Part shown: positions 9,084-17,695 of the stretch, piece by piece
Layout of the letters: every line of letters begins with the position of its first letter
How positions within the stretch are numbered: position 1 is the stretch's first letter
Source of the DNA: Roseivirga seohaensis
Lineage (GTDB): Bacteria > Bacteroidota > Bacteroidia > Cytophagales > Cyclobacteriaceae
Length of the DNA: 64,000 nt
Assembly: GCF_001592945.1 (NCBI RefSeq)
Contig: NZ_LRPB01000048.1
Coordinates: 124,001-188,000, forward strand
Direction: 5' to 3'
Notes under the pieces: generated by a model
Seen by the model: only the letters and a program-made list of their open reading frames with translations
Databases searched by the model: none
What the model was told of the DNA's origin: nothing
Made by a program: the position numbers and the translations under genes

Positions 9084-9818
9084 ATGAAGAGTCTCGGCAA
9101 ATACTTATTGTTTATAAGCTCTCTTTTCAAAAATCGTGAGTCGTTCAAAACCTATGTTAAATTAACCCTTGACGAATGCATGTTGGTGGGCATCAACAGT
9201 ATCGTTTTGGTAGGTTTGGTTTCGCTCTTTATTGGAGCAGTATCCACCCTTCAAACCGCATATAACCTAATCAATCCACTAATTCCCGATAGTGTTATTG
9301 GATTGGTGGTACGTGACCTTACTATTTTGGAATTGGCGCCTACCATTACCGCTATTATTTTTGCTGGTAAGGTAGGATCGAGTATTGCGGGTAACCTTGG
9401 TACTATGCGAATTACAGAACAGGTAGATGCCCTTGAAGTAATGGGAATTAACTCTGCATCGTATCTAGTATTGCCAAAAATTGTTGGCACACTCATAATG
9501 TACCCGCTTTTGGTAATTCTTGCTGGAGTACTAGCGATTTTCGGTGGGTTCTTAGCCGCCAAATTTGGTGGTGTAGTTTCTACAGCCGACTACTTTATGG
9601 GACTCAAAATGGACTTCAATCAATTCACCGTTTCTTTCGCATTAATAAAATCTGTTGTTTTTGGCTTTCTAGTCTCATCCATTTCTTCCTATATGGGCTT
9701 TTTTACCAAAGGCGGTGCATTAGAAGTAGGTCAGGCCAGTACACGCGCGGTAACTGTAAGCTGTATAGCCATTTTGTTCAGTGATTTTATTCTCGCTCAA
9801 TTACTTTTAGTAAGATGA
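9084..9818 (+). CDS. mlaE: MlaE-type ABC transporter permease
   Basis: A 244-residue inner-membrane permease of the MlaE/YrbE family, which moves phospholipids or other lipids between inner and outer membranes together with an MCE-domain protein. Five or six hydrophobic segments are seen, and the family core EVMGINSASYLVLPKIVGTLIMYPLL and the preceding GKVGSSIAGNLGTMRITEQVDAL are unmistakable. The start of the next gene overlaps the stop (ATGA), so the two are translated together. No MCE (MlaD) gene follows in this window, unlike many loci in which it comes third. Confidence 0.9.
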   Translation: MKSLGKYLLFISSLFKNRESFKTYVKLTLDECMLVGINSIVLVGLVSLFIGAVSTLQTAYNLINPLIPDSVIGLVVRDLTILELAPTITAIIFAGKVGSSIAGNLGTMRITEQVDALEVMGINSASYLVLPKIVGTLIMYPLLVILAGVLAIFGGFLAAKFGGVVSTADYFMGLKMDFNQFTVSFALIKSVVFGFLVSSISSYMGFFTKGGALEVGQASTRAVTVSCIAILFSDFILAQLLLVR

Positions 9819-10564
9819 TAGAAGTTAAGAATTTAGTAAAGTCTTTCGATGATAAGGTGGTCTTAAATGACATCAGTGTGAAATTTGAGAAGGGAAAGAC
9901 GAACCTGATCATTGGTGCCAGTGGGTCGGGAAAAAGTGTGATGCTTAAGAATATCGTTGGCCTTTTCAAACCTGATTCAGGAGACATTCTTTACGATGGC
10001 CGTGATTTTATCAATGCCCACAGAGACCTAAAAACCGACATTCGAAGGGAAATAGGAATGCTTTTTCAAGGAGGTGCGCTTTTCGATTCAATGACTGTAG
10101 AGCAGAATGTGAAATTTCCATTGGATATTCTTACCAAAATGCCCGAAGACGAAAAACTCGATAGAGTAAATTTTTGTCTGAAACGGGTAAAGTTAGAAAA
10201 CACCAATAAGCGAATGCCTTCAGAAATTAGTGGTGGCATGCAAAAAAGAGTGGGTATTGCTAGGGCCATCGTAAACAGCTCTCAATACCTGTTTTGTGAC
10301 GAACCTAATTCTGGACTCGACCCAATTACTTCGATCAAAATAGACCGTTTACTAGCGGAAATTACGGAGGAATACCAAATCACCACCGTGATTGTAACTC
10401 ATGACATGAACTCGGTAATGGAAATTGGCGAATACATTATGTTCCTTAGCAACAGCCACAAACTTTGGGAAGGCAATAGTGATGACATTATGCATTCTGG
10501 TGTTCAAGAACTTGACGAGTTCGTATTCGCCAACAAAATGATGCGCAAGTTTAGGGATCAATAG
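9815..10564 (+). CDS. mlaF: MlaF-type ABC transporter ATP-binding protein
   Basis: A 249-residue ATPase partner of the preceding permease. It has the Walker A motif GASGSGKS near residue 35, a Q-loop (GMLFQGGALFDSMTV, typical of MlaF), the signature SGGMQKRVGIARA and the Walker B motif YLFCDEPNSGLDP, then VIVTHD with the switch His. The GALFDSMTV and SGGM features separate MlaF from other ABC ATPases. It ends at a hairpin shared with the convergent sigma-factor gene. The expected role is to power lipid trafficking for outer-membrane maintenance. Confidence 0.92.
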   Translation: MIEVKNLVKSFDDKVVLNDISVKFEKGKTNLIIGASGSGKSVMLKNIVGLFKPDSGDILYDGRDFINAHRDLKTDIRREIGMLFQGGALFDSMTVEQNVKFPLDILTKMPEDEKLDRVNFCLKRVKLENTNKRMPSEISGGMQKRVGIARAIVNSSQYLFCDEPNSGLDPITSIKIDRLLAEITEEYQITTVIVTHDMNSVMEIGEYIMFLSNSHKLWEGNSDDIMHSGVQELDEFVFANKMMRKFRDQ

Positions 10565-10590
10565 TCTAGGTTGGCCTACAGCCTAGACTA
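10562..10590. terminator. Hairpin between convergent genes
   Basis: A perfect nine-base-pair inverted repeat (TAGTCTAGG / CCTAGACTA, loop 10571-10581) covers the mlaF stop codon and reaches the sigma-factor stop. There is no strong T-run on either side, so it may work as a weak bidirectional terminator or simply protect the 3' ends. Confidence 0.5.
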
Positions 10591-11253
10591 AATACCATCC
10601 ATAACAAACTGTACAATTCTATCGCAACGGCAGTTCCCGAATTCAAAAGCTGATACATCTACGGATTGCTTAAACAATTCTTCTTTCAGCATCTTCTTCG
10701 CCCTATACAACCTTACTTTTACATTGCTTTCGGTTAAATCGAGCGCAGCTGAAATCTCGGTATTATTCATGCCCTCCACTTGATGCAGCATAAAAATCAC
10801 CCTGTATTTCTCTGGCAATTGGTCAATGGACTTCTCCACCATCAATCGGGTTTCGTGTTTAATTACGTTCTTTTCAGGATTCATTTGTCCGTTATCTGGG
10901 AGTAGAAAAATTCGACCAGACGCTTCCGTGTGTTCGTCAATAAAAAATATCCGTTTGTTCTTTCTAATCTTTTGTAGCGCCTCATTCATTCCAATTCTTA
11001 CCAACCAAGTAGAAAAAGCGGCTGTACCTTTAAACTGATCTAACTTTTCATAAGCTTTAAGGTAGGCCTCTTGCATAGCATCTTCTACATCACCTTCAAC
11101 AGTCATATAGCTCCTAATCACACGATAGAGTGTTTGATTATATCTGCGCATCAGTATCTCAAAGAGTTCCTTTTCACCACCCAATACTCTCCTGATGATT
11201 TCCGAATCCGACATTTTTCCAATGGTAATGTCATTCAATTTAATCGCTTCCAT
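10588..11253 (-). CDS. ECF-type RNA polymerase sigma factor
   Basis: A 221-residue sigma-70 family factor with only regions 2 and 4. Region 2 reads EDAMQEAYLKAYEKLDQFKGTA followed by FSTWLVRIGMNEAL; region 4 reads LPEKYRVIFMLHQVEGMNNTEIS followed by a helix-turn-helix (LDLTESNVKVRLYRAKKML). The C-terminal tail carries a short Cys motif, NCRCDRIVQFVM, that recurs in one group of ECF factors. I chose the ATG at 11253 over 11292 because a promoter-like palindrome and -10 element (11271-11315) end just before it and would otherwise lie over the longer 5' coding end. No anti-sigma gene is adjacent, so control may be at transcription. Confidence 0.88.
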   Translation of the reverse strand: MEAIKLNDITIGKMSDSEIIRRVLGGEKELFEILMRRYNQTLYRVIRSYMTVEGDVEDAMQEAYLKAYEKLDQFKGTAAFSTWLVRIGMNEALQKIRKNKRIFFIDEHTEASGRIFLLPDNGQMNPEKNVIKHETRLMVEKSIDQLPEKYRVIFMLHQVEGMNNTEISAALDLTESNVKVRLYRAKKMLKEELFKQSVDVSAFEFGNCRCDRIVQFVMDGI

Positions 11254-11270
11254 TTTTAGTGAGGTTTGAA

Positions 11271-11315
11271 CATTAGATAACGACACTTCCATTTGGTTAC
11301 AAAATTTATAACCAA
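11271..11315 (-). promoter_or_regulatory. Palindrome plus ECF-like promoter of the sigma gene
   Basis: On the minus strand a near-perfect palindrome (arms TTGGTTA/TAACCAA, 11293-11315, one mismatch in eleven pairs) contains TTTTGTAACC. After 14 bases comes TTATCTAATG (11271-11280). TGTAACC and ATCTAA at this spacing resemble the -35 (GGAACTT) and -10 (GTCTAA) boxes of ECF promoters. The same arrangement with the same spacing lies before the gene at 16622, which suggests autoregulation and a shared regulon. Confidence 0.6.
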
Positions 11316-11392
11316 ACCGTTCCTGACCACGCCAACCAAGACTCAGAAGGCGATTTCAATACATTAACAATTCAAAAATTTGAGCTCAACGG

Positions 11393-14300
11393 TTAAGACA
11401 ACCCAAGTTTAAACCAGTACTTCTTGTATTTCAGATAGGCCCAAAAAGAGACTACGCCAATGAACAGTAAAGAATAATAGACAAAATCAGGTGTTACTAT
11501 ATTATCTCCTTTGGCATAAGAATGAAGTCCCGATAAATAAAAATTAACACCGAAATAGGTCATTAAAATAGAATAGAAAGCTATTACACTCACTAAAGAA
11601 AACAGCCATTCACTACGGAGTTTAGGAATGAGGCGCATGTGAATAATAAAAGCATAAAGCATTATACTGATCAGCGCCCAAGTCTCTTTGGGATCCCAAG
11701 CCCAATATCTTCCCCAGCTTTCATTTGCCCATTGTCCTCCTAAAAAATTACCAATTGTAAGCATTACCAAACCCACGGTTAAACTCAACTCTGTAGTCAG
11801 TACTAATTTTTTTATATTCACTATCAAATCCTTCGAGTTCGATTGTTTTAAAAAAATCATCAAAATAAGGCTCAATAAGCCCAAGACCATGCCTAAGGTA
11901 AAAGGGCCATAACTTGCTACTATAATTGCTACATGAATCATTAGCCAGTAGGAATTCAAAACGGGTTGTAAATTGGCTATTGCGGGATCAAGCCAATTCC
12001 AGTGCGCCACCATAAGAATTATTGCGGACACAAATGTAGTAGCAGACAAGGCTAAATCCGACTTTCTCCCTAAGATTATTCCAAAGAGCATCGTTGCCCA
12101 ACTAATATAAATTATTGTTTCATATGCATCACTCCAGGGAGCATGGCCCGATATATATGCCCTACCGATTAATCCTACACTGTGAAGTATAAAGCAAGCA
12201 TAAACTAAAAAGCGAACTGCTTTTAGTGGCCATTCTAATTTCCTGCCCCTAGTTAGCATGAATATAATAGACAGTATCAATAATAGCCCCCCCACATAGG
12301 TATACCAAGTATAGAGTTTTCTAAACACATCATATTTATTGTAAAGTACTTCTGCATTTACTTTCGAGGGACTAGGAAGTACATCACCACCATATTTCGC
12401 CTGAAATTTCTTTATCTTTTCTAAAATAAGATCTGCCTCAGCATAGTCATTCGATCTTTCAGCTTCCAACATGCCAGAGATGTATAATGGAATCGAATGT
12501 TGTATAAACAATGAATCGTTTTTCGATACAGAGAAACCAGAAAGCTCATTCGATGAAATCCATTTATTATTCTTCTCGCCTGGCACTGGGAATATTCTTA
12601 ATTGACTCCCCAATAGAGCGTTGTACATTAAGTTGACTCTCTTGTCAACCTCCATATAATCTTTATCAAATTGATTTGGGACGATTGATTTATAAGCATT
12701 ATCAACTTCGTTTTGAATCTTGTAATCACCATTCCGTTCAAAAAACTCAGCAAGCGAAATATGAGTAGCATCAGAAGCCACGCCAAGCTTAGTCCTCAGT
12801 GTGCTATTCCCCCGTTTTAAATAAATCAACGGAACATTATACCAAAGCTGTGGTCGTTCTAAAATTGAAATAAGCACTTGGTCAGAATTCAGACCTTGAT
12901 AAGTGTTACTCTTGCTCACCTTCCTCAAAATTTCTGAGCTATAGGTGTTCATAGGTTTCATTCGCCCGTTCCAATCCTGAACAAGCAAATGGCCAAATGC
13001 CAAAGCTTGTTTCTCAGGTACAGGCTTACTTAACACCAATGAATCAATTTTTTCTCGAACTAACATTGTAGACAAAGACTGTTCCTGAGCTCGGGCTTTT
13101 AAACCAGATACTACTAGCAAAACAACAGTCAGGCATAGACTGGAATTAAGTTTCTTCAGTTTACCAGCAACTTTAGAGAAATGAGAGCGCTTATCGAATA
13201 AAATAAGTAGTAAACCTAAATAAAGAACGAAGTATCCTATATAGGTAACCCATGTTCCATAAAAATCATGATTGACCGATAAGATCGTCCCTTTTTCATC
13301 TGGGTGAAATGAGGCTTGAAAAAAACGATAGCCTTTGTAGTCTAAAACATGATTCATGAAGATATCATAGTCGAAACTACTCTGATCATCGATCACCACG
13401 ATTTCACTCTCGAAAGCAGAATAACTATTGGTAGTTCCTGGATATTTTTCAGCCCTAAAGTCTTTCAACCCCAGTTTAAATGGTAGCTTGAGCATCTCGC
13501 TACCATAGGATACCGTAAGTTGCATTCCATTAATAATGACCAACTCAGGTTTACCTATCTTCTTCTCACTCCCAAAAACTATAATTTCCTTTTGAACCGA
13601 ATCGATTTTTACGTTCAAGATAAGGGCGTCATCTAAAACCTCATTCATGTTTCCACTATTAGATTCTAAGCTAACTTCGCCTCTTTGCGGAAGTTCCGGA
13701 ACCACAAATTGCTGCTCTTCAATAGTATAAAAAGATTTTAGTCGAACTTCATTTTTAGTCCCTTTGTGAATTTCATACGAATCGTCAGAAGTCATTTGAG
13801 AAACAAATCCATCCAAGGGAGCAGTAATCACCAAACCATCCCCAGTCAATTCAAAATTAATAGCATTCTCGGTAGGCTTATTAAATGAATAAGTCCGGCC
13901 ATTGAGTAATCTAGCCTCTCCTTCTTTGAGGTAAAAATCTTGACGTTCAGCCTCCACCAATAGAACAAGCTTGAGGAACAGATATCCTGAATTATTTGCT
14001 TGAAACACTTCTGACGCTGAAGAAATAAAATCCGCATAATCTATTTGAATTTCCTTGTTCGCTAAATCCGTATGAATGGAAAAATCATTGTGGCGCTGTG
14101 TATACTGAGACAACAATAGAGATTTTTCAATAATCTGGCGTTCCTTAACTGAGTCGGAAAGGGCTTCTATAATTACCTTAAGCTGTGTTTCATCCGAGAT
14201 AATTTCATCACTCACGGCTTGTTCTCTAATCGACATTAAGCCCTCAGTGCCTGTGTAGCGGGTAATTGTAGCGCCCACAATTATGACAACAAGAGCCAAA

Positions 14301-14548
14301 TGTATGGTTAAAACGGGCCACTTGGACTTACGACTCAAGCGATAAACCTTAATGTTAGCTACAAAATTGACCACAAACAGCATCAATATTGCCTCAAACC
14401 ACCATGCTTCATAAATCAGAATTCGAGCAGCATTGGTGCCATGTTTATTTTCAATAAACGTTCCTATACCCATGGCAGTAGCAAAAGCAAGAAACAATAC
14501 CCCCATCAACCTTGTCGATTTTAAATAGGTGATTAATGTATTCAACAT
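11393..14548 (-). CDS. ccsBA: Fused cytochrome c synthase CcsBA (ResB-CcsA, system II)
   Basis: A 1051-residue membrane protein joining the two system II cytochrome c biogenesis parts. The N-terminal part (about residues 1-480) has ResB-like membrane helices flanking a long periplasmic domain. A middle periplasmic region follows, and the last 270 residues are CcsA-like with several helices and the haem-handling WWD motif, seen as WGRYWAWDPKETWAL near residue 950. The protein exports haem and attaches it to CxxCH motifs of apocytochromes. Such fusions are normal in Bacteroidota. It would serve the cytochromes encoded across this window (peroxidase-like protein, CcoO-cyt, ActA, ActE). The start ATG at 14548 precedes a clear first helix. 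Confidence 0.93.
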   Translation of the reverse strand: MLNTLITYLKSTRLMGVLFLAFATAMGIGTFIENKHGTNAARILIYEAWWFEAILMLFVVNFVANIKVYRLSRKSKWPVLTIHLALVVIIVGATITRYTGTEGLMSIREQAVSDEIISDETQLKVIIEALSDSVKERQIIEKSLLLSQYTQRHNDFSIHTDLANKEIQIDYADFISSASEVFQANNSGYLFLKLVLLVEAERQDFYLKEGEARLLNGRTYSFNKPTENAINFELTGDGLVITAPLDGFVSQMTSDDSYEIHKGTKNEVRLKSFYTIEEQQFVVPELPQRGEVSLESNSGNMNEVLDDALILNVKIDSVQKEIIVFGSEKKIGKPELVIINGMQLTVSYGSEMLKLPFKLGLKDFRAEKYPGTTNSYSAFESEIVVIDDQSSFDYDIFMNHVLDYKGYRFFQASFHPDEKGTILSVNHDFYGTWVTYIGYFVLYLGLLLILFDKRSHFSKVAGKLKKLNSSLCLTVVLLVVSGLKARAQEQSLSTMLVREKIDSLVLSKPVPEKQALAFGHLLVQDWNGRMKPMNTYSSEILRKVSKSNTYQGLNSDQVLISILERPQLWYNVPLIYLKRGNSTLRTKLGVASDATHISLAEFFERNGDYKIQNEVDNAYKSIVPNQFDKDYMEVDKRVNLMYNALLGSQLRIFPVPGEKNNKWISSNELSGFSVSKNDSLFIQHSIPLYISGMLEAERSNDYAEADLILEKIKKFQAKYGGDVLPSPSKVNAEVLYNKYDVFRKLYTWYTYVGGLLLILSIIFMLTRGRKLEWPLKAVRFLVYACFILHSVGLIGRAYISGHAPWSDAYETIIYISWATMLFGIILGRKSDLALSATTFVSAIILMVAHWNWLDPAIANLQPVLNSYWLMIHVAIIVASYGPFTLGMVLGLLSLILMIFLKQSNSKDLIVNIKKLVLTTELSLTVGLVMLTIGNFLGGQWANESWGRYWAWDPKETWALISIMLYAFIIHMRLIPKLRSEWLFSLVSVIAFYSILMTYFGVNFYLSGLHSYAKGDNIVTPDFVYYSLLFIGVVSFWAYLKYKKYWFKLGLS

Positions 14549-14743
14549 AAAGAATCGTGATTTCTTAAGGTATTATTATGGAAGAACTTGATAGCAAATT
14601 TGGTGGGTTATAACAAGTAAGAGCATGACAGACCATCATTACTCCTGATAATATAACGGGTAATCTAGGCAAGAGAAAGCTGAGGAAAGTGCCCCCTTCA
14701 GCCCCGTATCCTCAAACTCTCAATGCCTTAAACACACTCTAAC

Positions 14744-16069
14744 TCAAATTGATTTTAAATATTCTATCAGGTCATTCTTATCTTGATTAGACAAGCCTAA
14801 GTTGAAATGGCTATCATAATGATTAATTACATCATCTAAAGTTTCGAATCTGCCATCGTGATAAAACCCACCTTTCATTCTAGCAAATAGACCTCTCAAC
14901 GGAGTAGTTCTGTATTGACCAGTAGGAGATCTCATGGCCTCAAAATCATCGATTCCTATTTCTTCGGCACTATGTAAGTTATAACCAGCATCTGTAAATA
15001 TTGGAGAAATATGGCAGGTAGCACATTCGGCAACACCATTAAACAACACTTTTCCACGCTCAGCGGCTTGTGAGTCATAGCTACCCACAGGGGGCTTCGG
15101 AGCATCTAAAGACAATTGATAAGCTTGAAGAGCGGCTAACTCTGGTGTAATTAAATCAGGGTCATTTACCACATTGCCAAAGTTATTCTCAGCCGCAATA
15201 GGGAATCTCACTGGATCATTAAGACGCGCATCAGTAAAGTTACCTTTACCGTGCATTTCTAAATTGGCAACAAATGCATTCCAATACACCATATCACCCC
15301 AACCCGTATATGTGGCCAAATTAACCCCCTGTAAACCATAAGCAGCAGGTAACAAATTGGCGGCAATAGTGCCGTCAGGTTTCAGTGCTTTCCCATCTAC
15401 CATCAGACCTGCGTTAAATTTACCAGGCCCCCAGCCTTTAAGAACAGCATCCACCGTAGGCACATCGACATGAAGTAAATCCGCCAAAAATTTTGCATTA
15501 TCAGTCAAAGAAATAATAACTCCAACATTCAAGTCTCTATTTGGGTATCCATCTAATCGCTTTCCAATTCCTTCAGTGAAAGAATCATCTACGGTAGAGT
15601 GACAAAGTGCACAAGTAATCCCCACAGAAGTCATATCACCAGCCTCATTGAAGTTGCCTTTCACGCCAACAACGGCATCTAACTTCAATAATGCCAATGT
15701 GCTGGCCGGGTCTTGTAAATCAATTTGACCTGCCTGAATTGCACTAACAACTTCTTCAGGAAGTGCCTCTGAGTCCACTTTTAACCCAACGGACAATGCC
15801 GTGGCCGGACTCACTCCTGCTCCATACCCTCCATTGCTTTCTCCTAAAATAGCTTTATCAATATGAAGTACATCACTCCAAAAAGCCTCATCTCCGAAAG
15901 TATTATATCTAAATGTTTCTCTACCCTGCGATACCAATACTGGATCTAGAAACAGCGTATCAACCGCTGTAATTGTTTCGGTTCTAATTTCAATATCATC
16001 ATTACAACCAACTAGGCTGAGAAAGAAGACAGCGATTAAAACGCCAAGTGCTAAAATATTTTTTTTCAT
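14744..16069 (-). CDS. Di-haem cytochrome c peroxidase-like lipoprotein
   Basis: A 441-residue envelope protein with a lipoprotein signal (FFLSLVGCNDD). It carries two haem c sites: CALCH near residue 153 and CATCH near residue 350. The C-terminal half (RTTPLRGLFARMKGGFYHDGRFETLDDVINHYDSHF) is the conserved part of the bacterial di-haem cytochrome c peroxidase/MauG superfamily. It would reduce H2O2 or act as an electron-transfer or oxidising di-haem enzyme in the periplasm; the N-terminal half differs from classic CcpA, so the exact reaction is open. It lies in the same direction as ccsBA, separated by 195 bases in which I see no gene. Confidence 0.85.
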   Translation of the reverse strand: MKKNILALGVLIAVFFLSLVGCNDDIEIRTETITAVDTLFLDPVLVSQGRETFRYNTFGDEAFWSDVLHIDKAILGESNGGYGAGVSPATALSVGLKVDSEALPEEVVSAIQAGQIDLQDPASTLALLKLDAVVGVKGNFNEAGDMTSVGITCALCHSTVDDSFTEGIGKRLDGYPNRDLNVGVIISLTDNAKFLADLLHVDVPTVDAVLKGWGPGKFNAGLMVDGKALKPDGTIAANLLPAAYGLQGVNLATYTGWGDMVYWNAFVANLEMHGKGNFTDARLNDPVRFPIAAENNFGNVVNDPDLITPELAALQAYQLSLDAPKPPVGSYDSQAAERGKVLFNGVAECATCHISPIFTDAGYNLHSAEEIGIDDFEAMRSPTGQYRTTPLRGLFARMKGGFYHDGRFETLDDVINHYDSHFNLGLSNQDKNDLIEYLKSI

Positions 16070-16555
16070 AGGAATTAGGGTTTACATATTATATTTCAAG
16101 GATTTGGATAAAAGCAATCTTCCTGAACGGGACGCAAGACCGATATCGAACATTTAAAATTCTGGGTCAAGACATCAAACGCAATCAATATCTGGCCTTA
16201 TGCTTCCCGCAGATTATAGAACACAGAAATAGGATAATTGAGGTGATAAGACCATATAAGGTCTTCGGCACAATTAAACAATCAACTGAGTTGGATCGCA
16301 ACATTGAGTATTTGATACAAAGGGTCTGATCCTGTTACAAACTAATCATCATTTTTTTCAAATAGCTGGGAATTAACCACTTGAAATCACTACATATTCA
16401 ACAGTCGATGACTTTTGCAACTCCCCTACCTATTCATAAGATATCCAACAACTCAATCTTCCTATACAAATACTCTTTATCAGGCTTCAACCAAGTTCCA
16501 ATTGATTCTTCTGAAATATTCTAAAATCCAACATTGGATGCAGAGGCCTTGGTTG
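16070..16555. other. Intergenic region without a convincing gene
   Basis: This is the divergent region between the peroxidase-like gene and the DoxX-like gene. A plus-strand frame is open from 16072 to 16329 (about 85 codons) but has no ATG, GTG or TTG start and no recognisable motif. A short dyad (AAGACC-N6-GGTCTT) lies at 16248-16265. On the minus strand a 28-codon open stretch at about 16430-16520 also has no start. The region probably holds the peroxidase promoter; I see nothing else to support. Confidence 0.5.
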
Positions 16556-16598
16556 GGTTACAAATTTTGTAACCGAATTGTGAATCGATGATCTAAAG
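16556..16598 (+). promoter_or_regulatory. Perfect palindrome plus ECF-like promoter before the DoxX-like gene
   Basis: A perfect 19-base palindrome, GGTTACAAATTTTGTAACC (16556-16574), is followed after 14 bases by TGATCTAAAG (16589-16598). Core, orientation and spacing match the element in front of the ECF sigma gene at 11271-11315. The ATG at 16622 lies about 24 bases beyond the -10-like box. The simplest reading is one promoter class used by the sigma factor; binding of a dimeric repressor or activator to the palindrome is an alternative. Confidence 0.6.
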
Positions 16599-16621
16599 GG
16601 AAATTAAATACTAAAAAACTT

Positions 16622-17035
16622 ATGAGAAATTCAGGAGACATTAAAGAAATTTTCAAAATCCACAACTTGATTAAGTTCACTTTTGGCTTAGTACCCATTG
16701 CTGCCGGAGCAGACAAGTTTTTAAATCTACTAACAGATTGGACCCAATACCTATCTACTAGTATGGTTGATATGCTACCTTTTAGCGCTTCCACTTTTAT
16801 GATAATTGTGGGCATAGTAGAAATAGGTGCTGGTATTTTGGTATTAACCAAAACAGAAATGGGCAGTTATGTAGTCGCTGCTTGGCTTGTTCTAATTGCG
16901 TTAAGTCTATTGCTCACTGGCAGTCATCTGGACGTTGCCGTACGCGATATTGTAATGGCCATTAGTGTGTTTTCATTGGCGAGAATCACTCGGATAATTT
17001 TAGCCCACGGCAAAGGCGAAAAACGGAGCGAATAA
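16622..17035 (+). CDS. DoxX-like small integral membrane protein
   Basis: A 137-residue protein with four predicted membrane helices (about residues 18-35, 52-74, 79-99 and 106-125) and the pattern FTFGLVPIAAGADKFLN followed later by GIVEIGAGILVL, as in the DoxX/DoxD-like superfamily. Members occur with oxidative-stress and thiosulfate-oxidation genes, but their chemistry is poorly defined. The gene has its own palindromic promoter, shared in form with the ECF sigma gene, and lies directly before the Rrf2 regulator and the cbb3-like operon. The family assignment is moderate, resting on topology and the first helix pair. Confidence 0.7.
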   Translation: MRNSGDIKEIFKIHNLIKFTFGLVPIAAGADKFLNLLTDWTQYLSTSMVDMLPFSASTFMIIVGIVEIGAGILVLTKTEMGSYVVAAWLVLIALSLLLTGSHLDVAVRDIVMAISVFSLARITRIILAHGKGEKRSE

Positions 17036-17149
17036 GTCAAGTAACCTCAGCCCTCAATAAAAGCTAAATGGCTTTGTATTAAGGGCTGAATATATATCCC
17101 CCACATATTTGCAGAGAATGGAATGAATAATAATAAAATCATAATAAAT

Positions 17150-17209
17150 AATTCGGATAAATTTGTCCGAATTAAAAACCTGACTTATCTTTGGACAGAA
17201 AATAAGTCA
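17150..17209 (+). promoter_or_regulatory. Rrf2 operator overlapping a consensus promoter
   Basis: A 24-base palindrome (17150-17173, arms AATTCGGA/TCCGAATT, 11 of 12 pairs matching) covers a TTTG -33 element at 17162-17165. After exactly 20 bases comes TATCTTTG (17186-17193), the Bacteroidota -7 box. A second inverted repeat (TGACTTAT 17181-17188 / ATAAGTCA 17202-17209) overlaps the -7 box. The Rrf2 start codon is at 17213, so the layout is that of an autoregulated repressor and fixes the start downstream of the ATG at 17123. Confidence 0.75.
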
Positions 17210-17212
17210 AGT

Positions 17213-17647
17213 ATGTTCTCAAAAGCATGTGAATACGGAATTCGAGCAGTGATTTACATCGCACAAAAATCTCTTAATGAAGAGCGTGCGAGTTTAAAAG
17301 ACATTACTGCGGAAATCGACTCTCCCGAAGCTTTCACTGCCAAAGTTTTACAACAGTTGGCCAAAGCAAAAATCATCAATTCAATAAAAGGCCCTAATGG
17401 TGGTTTTGAAATTGATAAAGGTGAAATCGACTCTATAAAACTTAGCGAAATTGTGAACGCCCTAGATGGAGATAATATTTATAAAGGCTGTGGTCTTGGT
17501 TTAAAGGTGTGCAATGCCAACGAACCCTGCCCTGTTCACGATAAGTTCACCAGCATAAGAAGTGAATTGAGGAAAATGCTTGAAAATACAAGCCTTTTTG
17601 AATTGGCCACCAGTTTAGAAACGGGTTTGACTTATTTGAAACGCTAA
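17213..17647 (+). CDS. Rrf2 family Fe-S transcriptional regulator (NsrR/IscR-like)
   Basis: A 144-residue winged-helix regulator. It begins with the canonical MFSKACEYGIRAVIYIA, has the DNA-reading segment AFTAKVLQQLAKAKIINSIKGPNGGF, and ends with three cysteines at residues 93, 100 and 106 (GCGLGLKVCNANEPC), the usual ligands of the Fe-S cluster. NsrR-type members lose DNA binding when the cluster reacts with NO; IscR-type members sense cluster status. The gene directly precedes an operon with globin and RIC, which favours NO or Fe-S damage as the signal (inference). An in-frame ATG at 17123 would place the operator inside the gene, so the start is set at 17213. Confidence 0.88.
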   Translation: MFSKACEYGIRAVIYIAQKSLNEERASLKDITAEIDSPEAFTAKVLQQLAKAKIINSIKGPNGGFEIDKGEIDSIKLSEIVNALDGDNIYKGCGLGLKVCNANEPCPVHDKFTSIRSELRKMLENTSLFELATSLETGLTYLKR

Positions 17648-17695
17648 GTTAAATATTTATCAAAATAAAGGATATAAAGGTATTAATATCTTGTA

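Noticed and set aside
16248-16265. A short dyad AAGACC-N6-GGTCTT
   Set aside because: It is too short, has no T-run and no second copy near a promoter that I could find.
16072-16329. An open frame of about 85 codons in the intergenic region before the DoxX-like gene
   Set aside because: There is no usable start codon and no recognisable domain; in AT-rich DNA this length can occur by chance.
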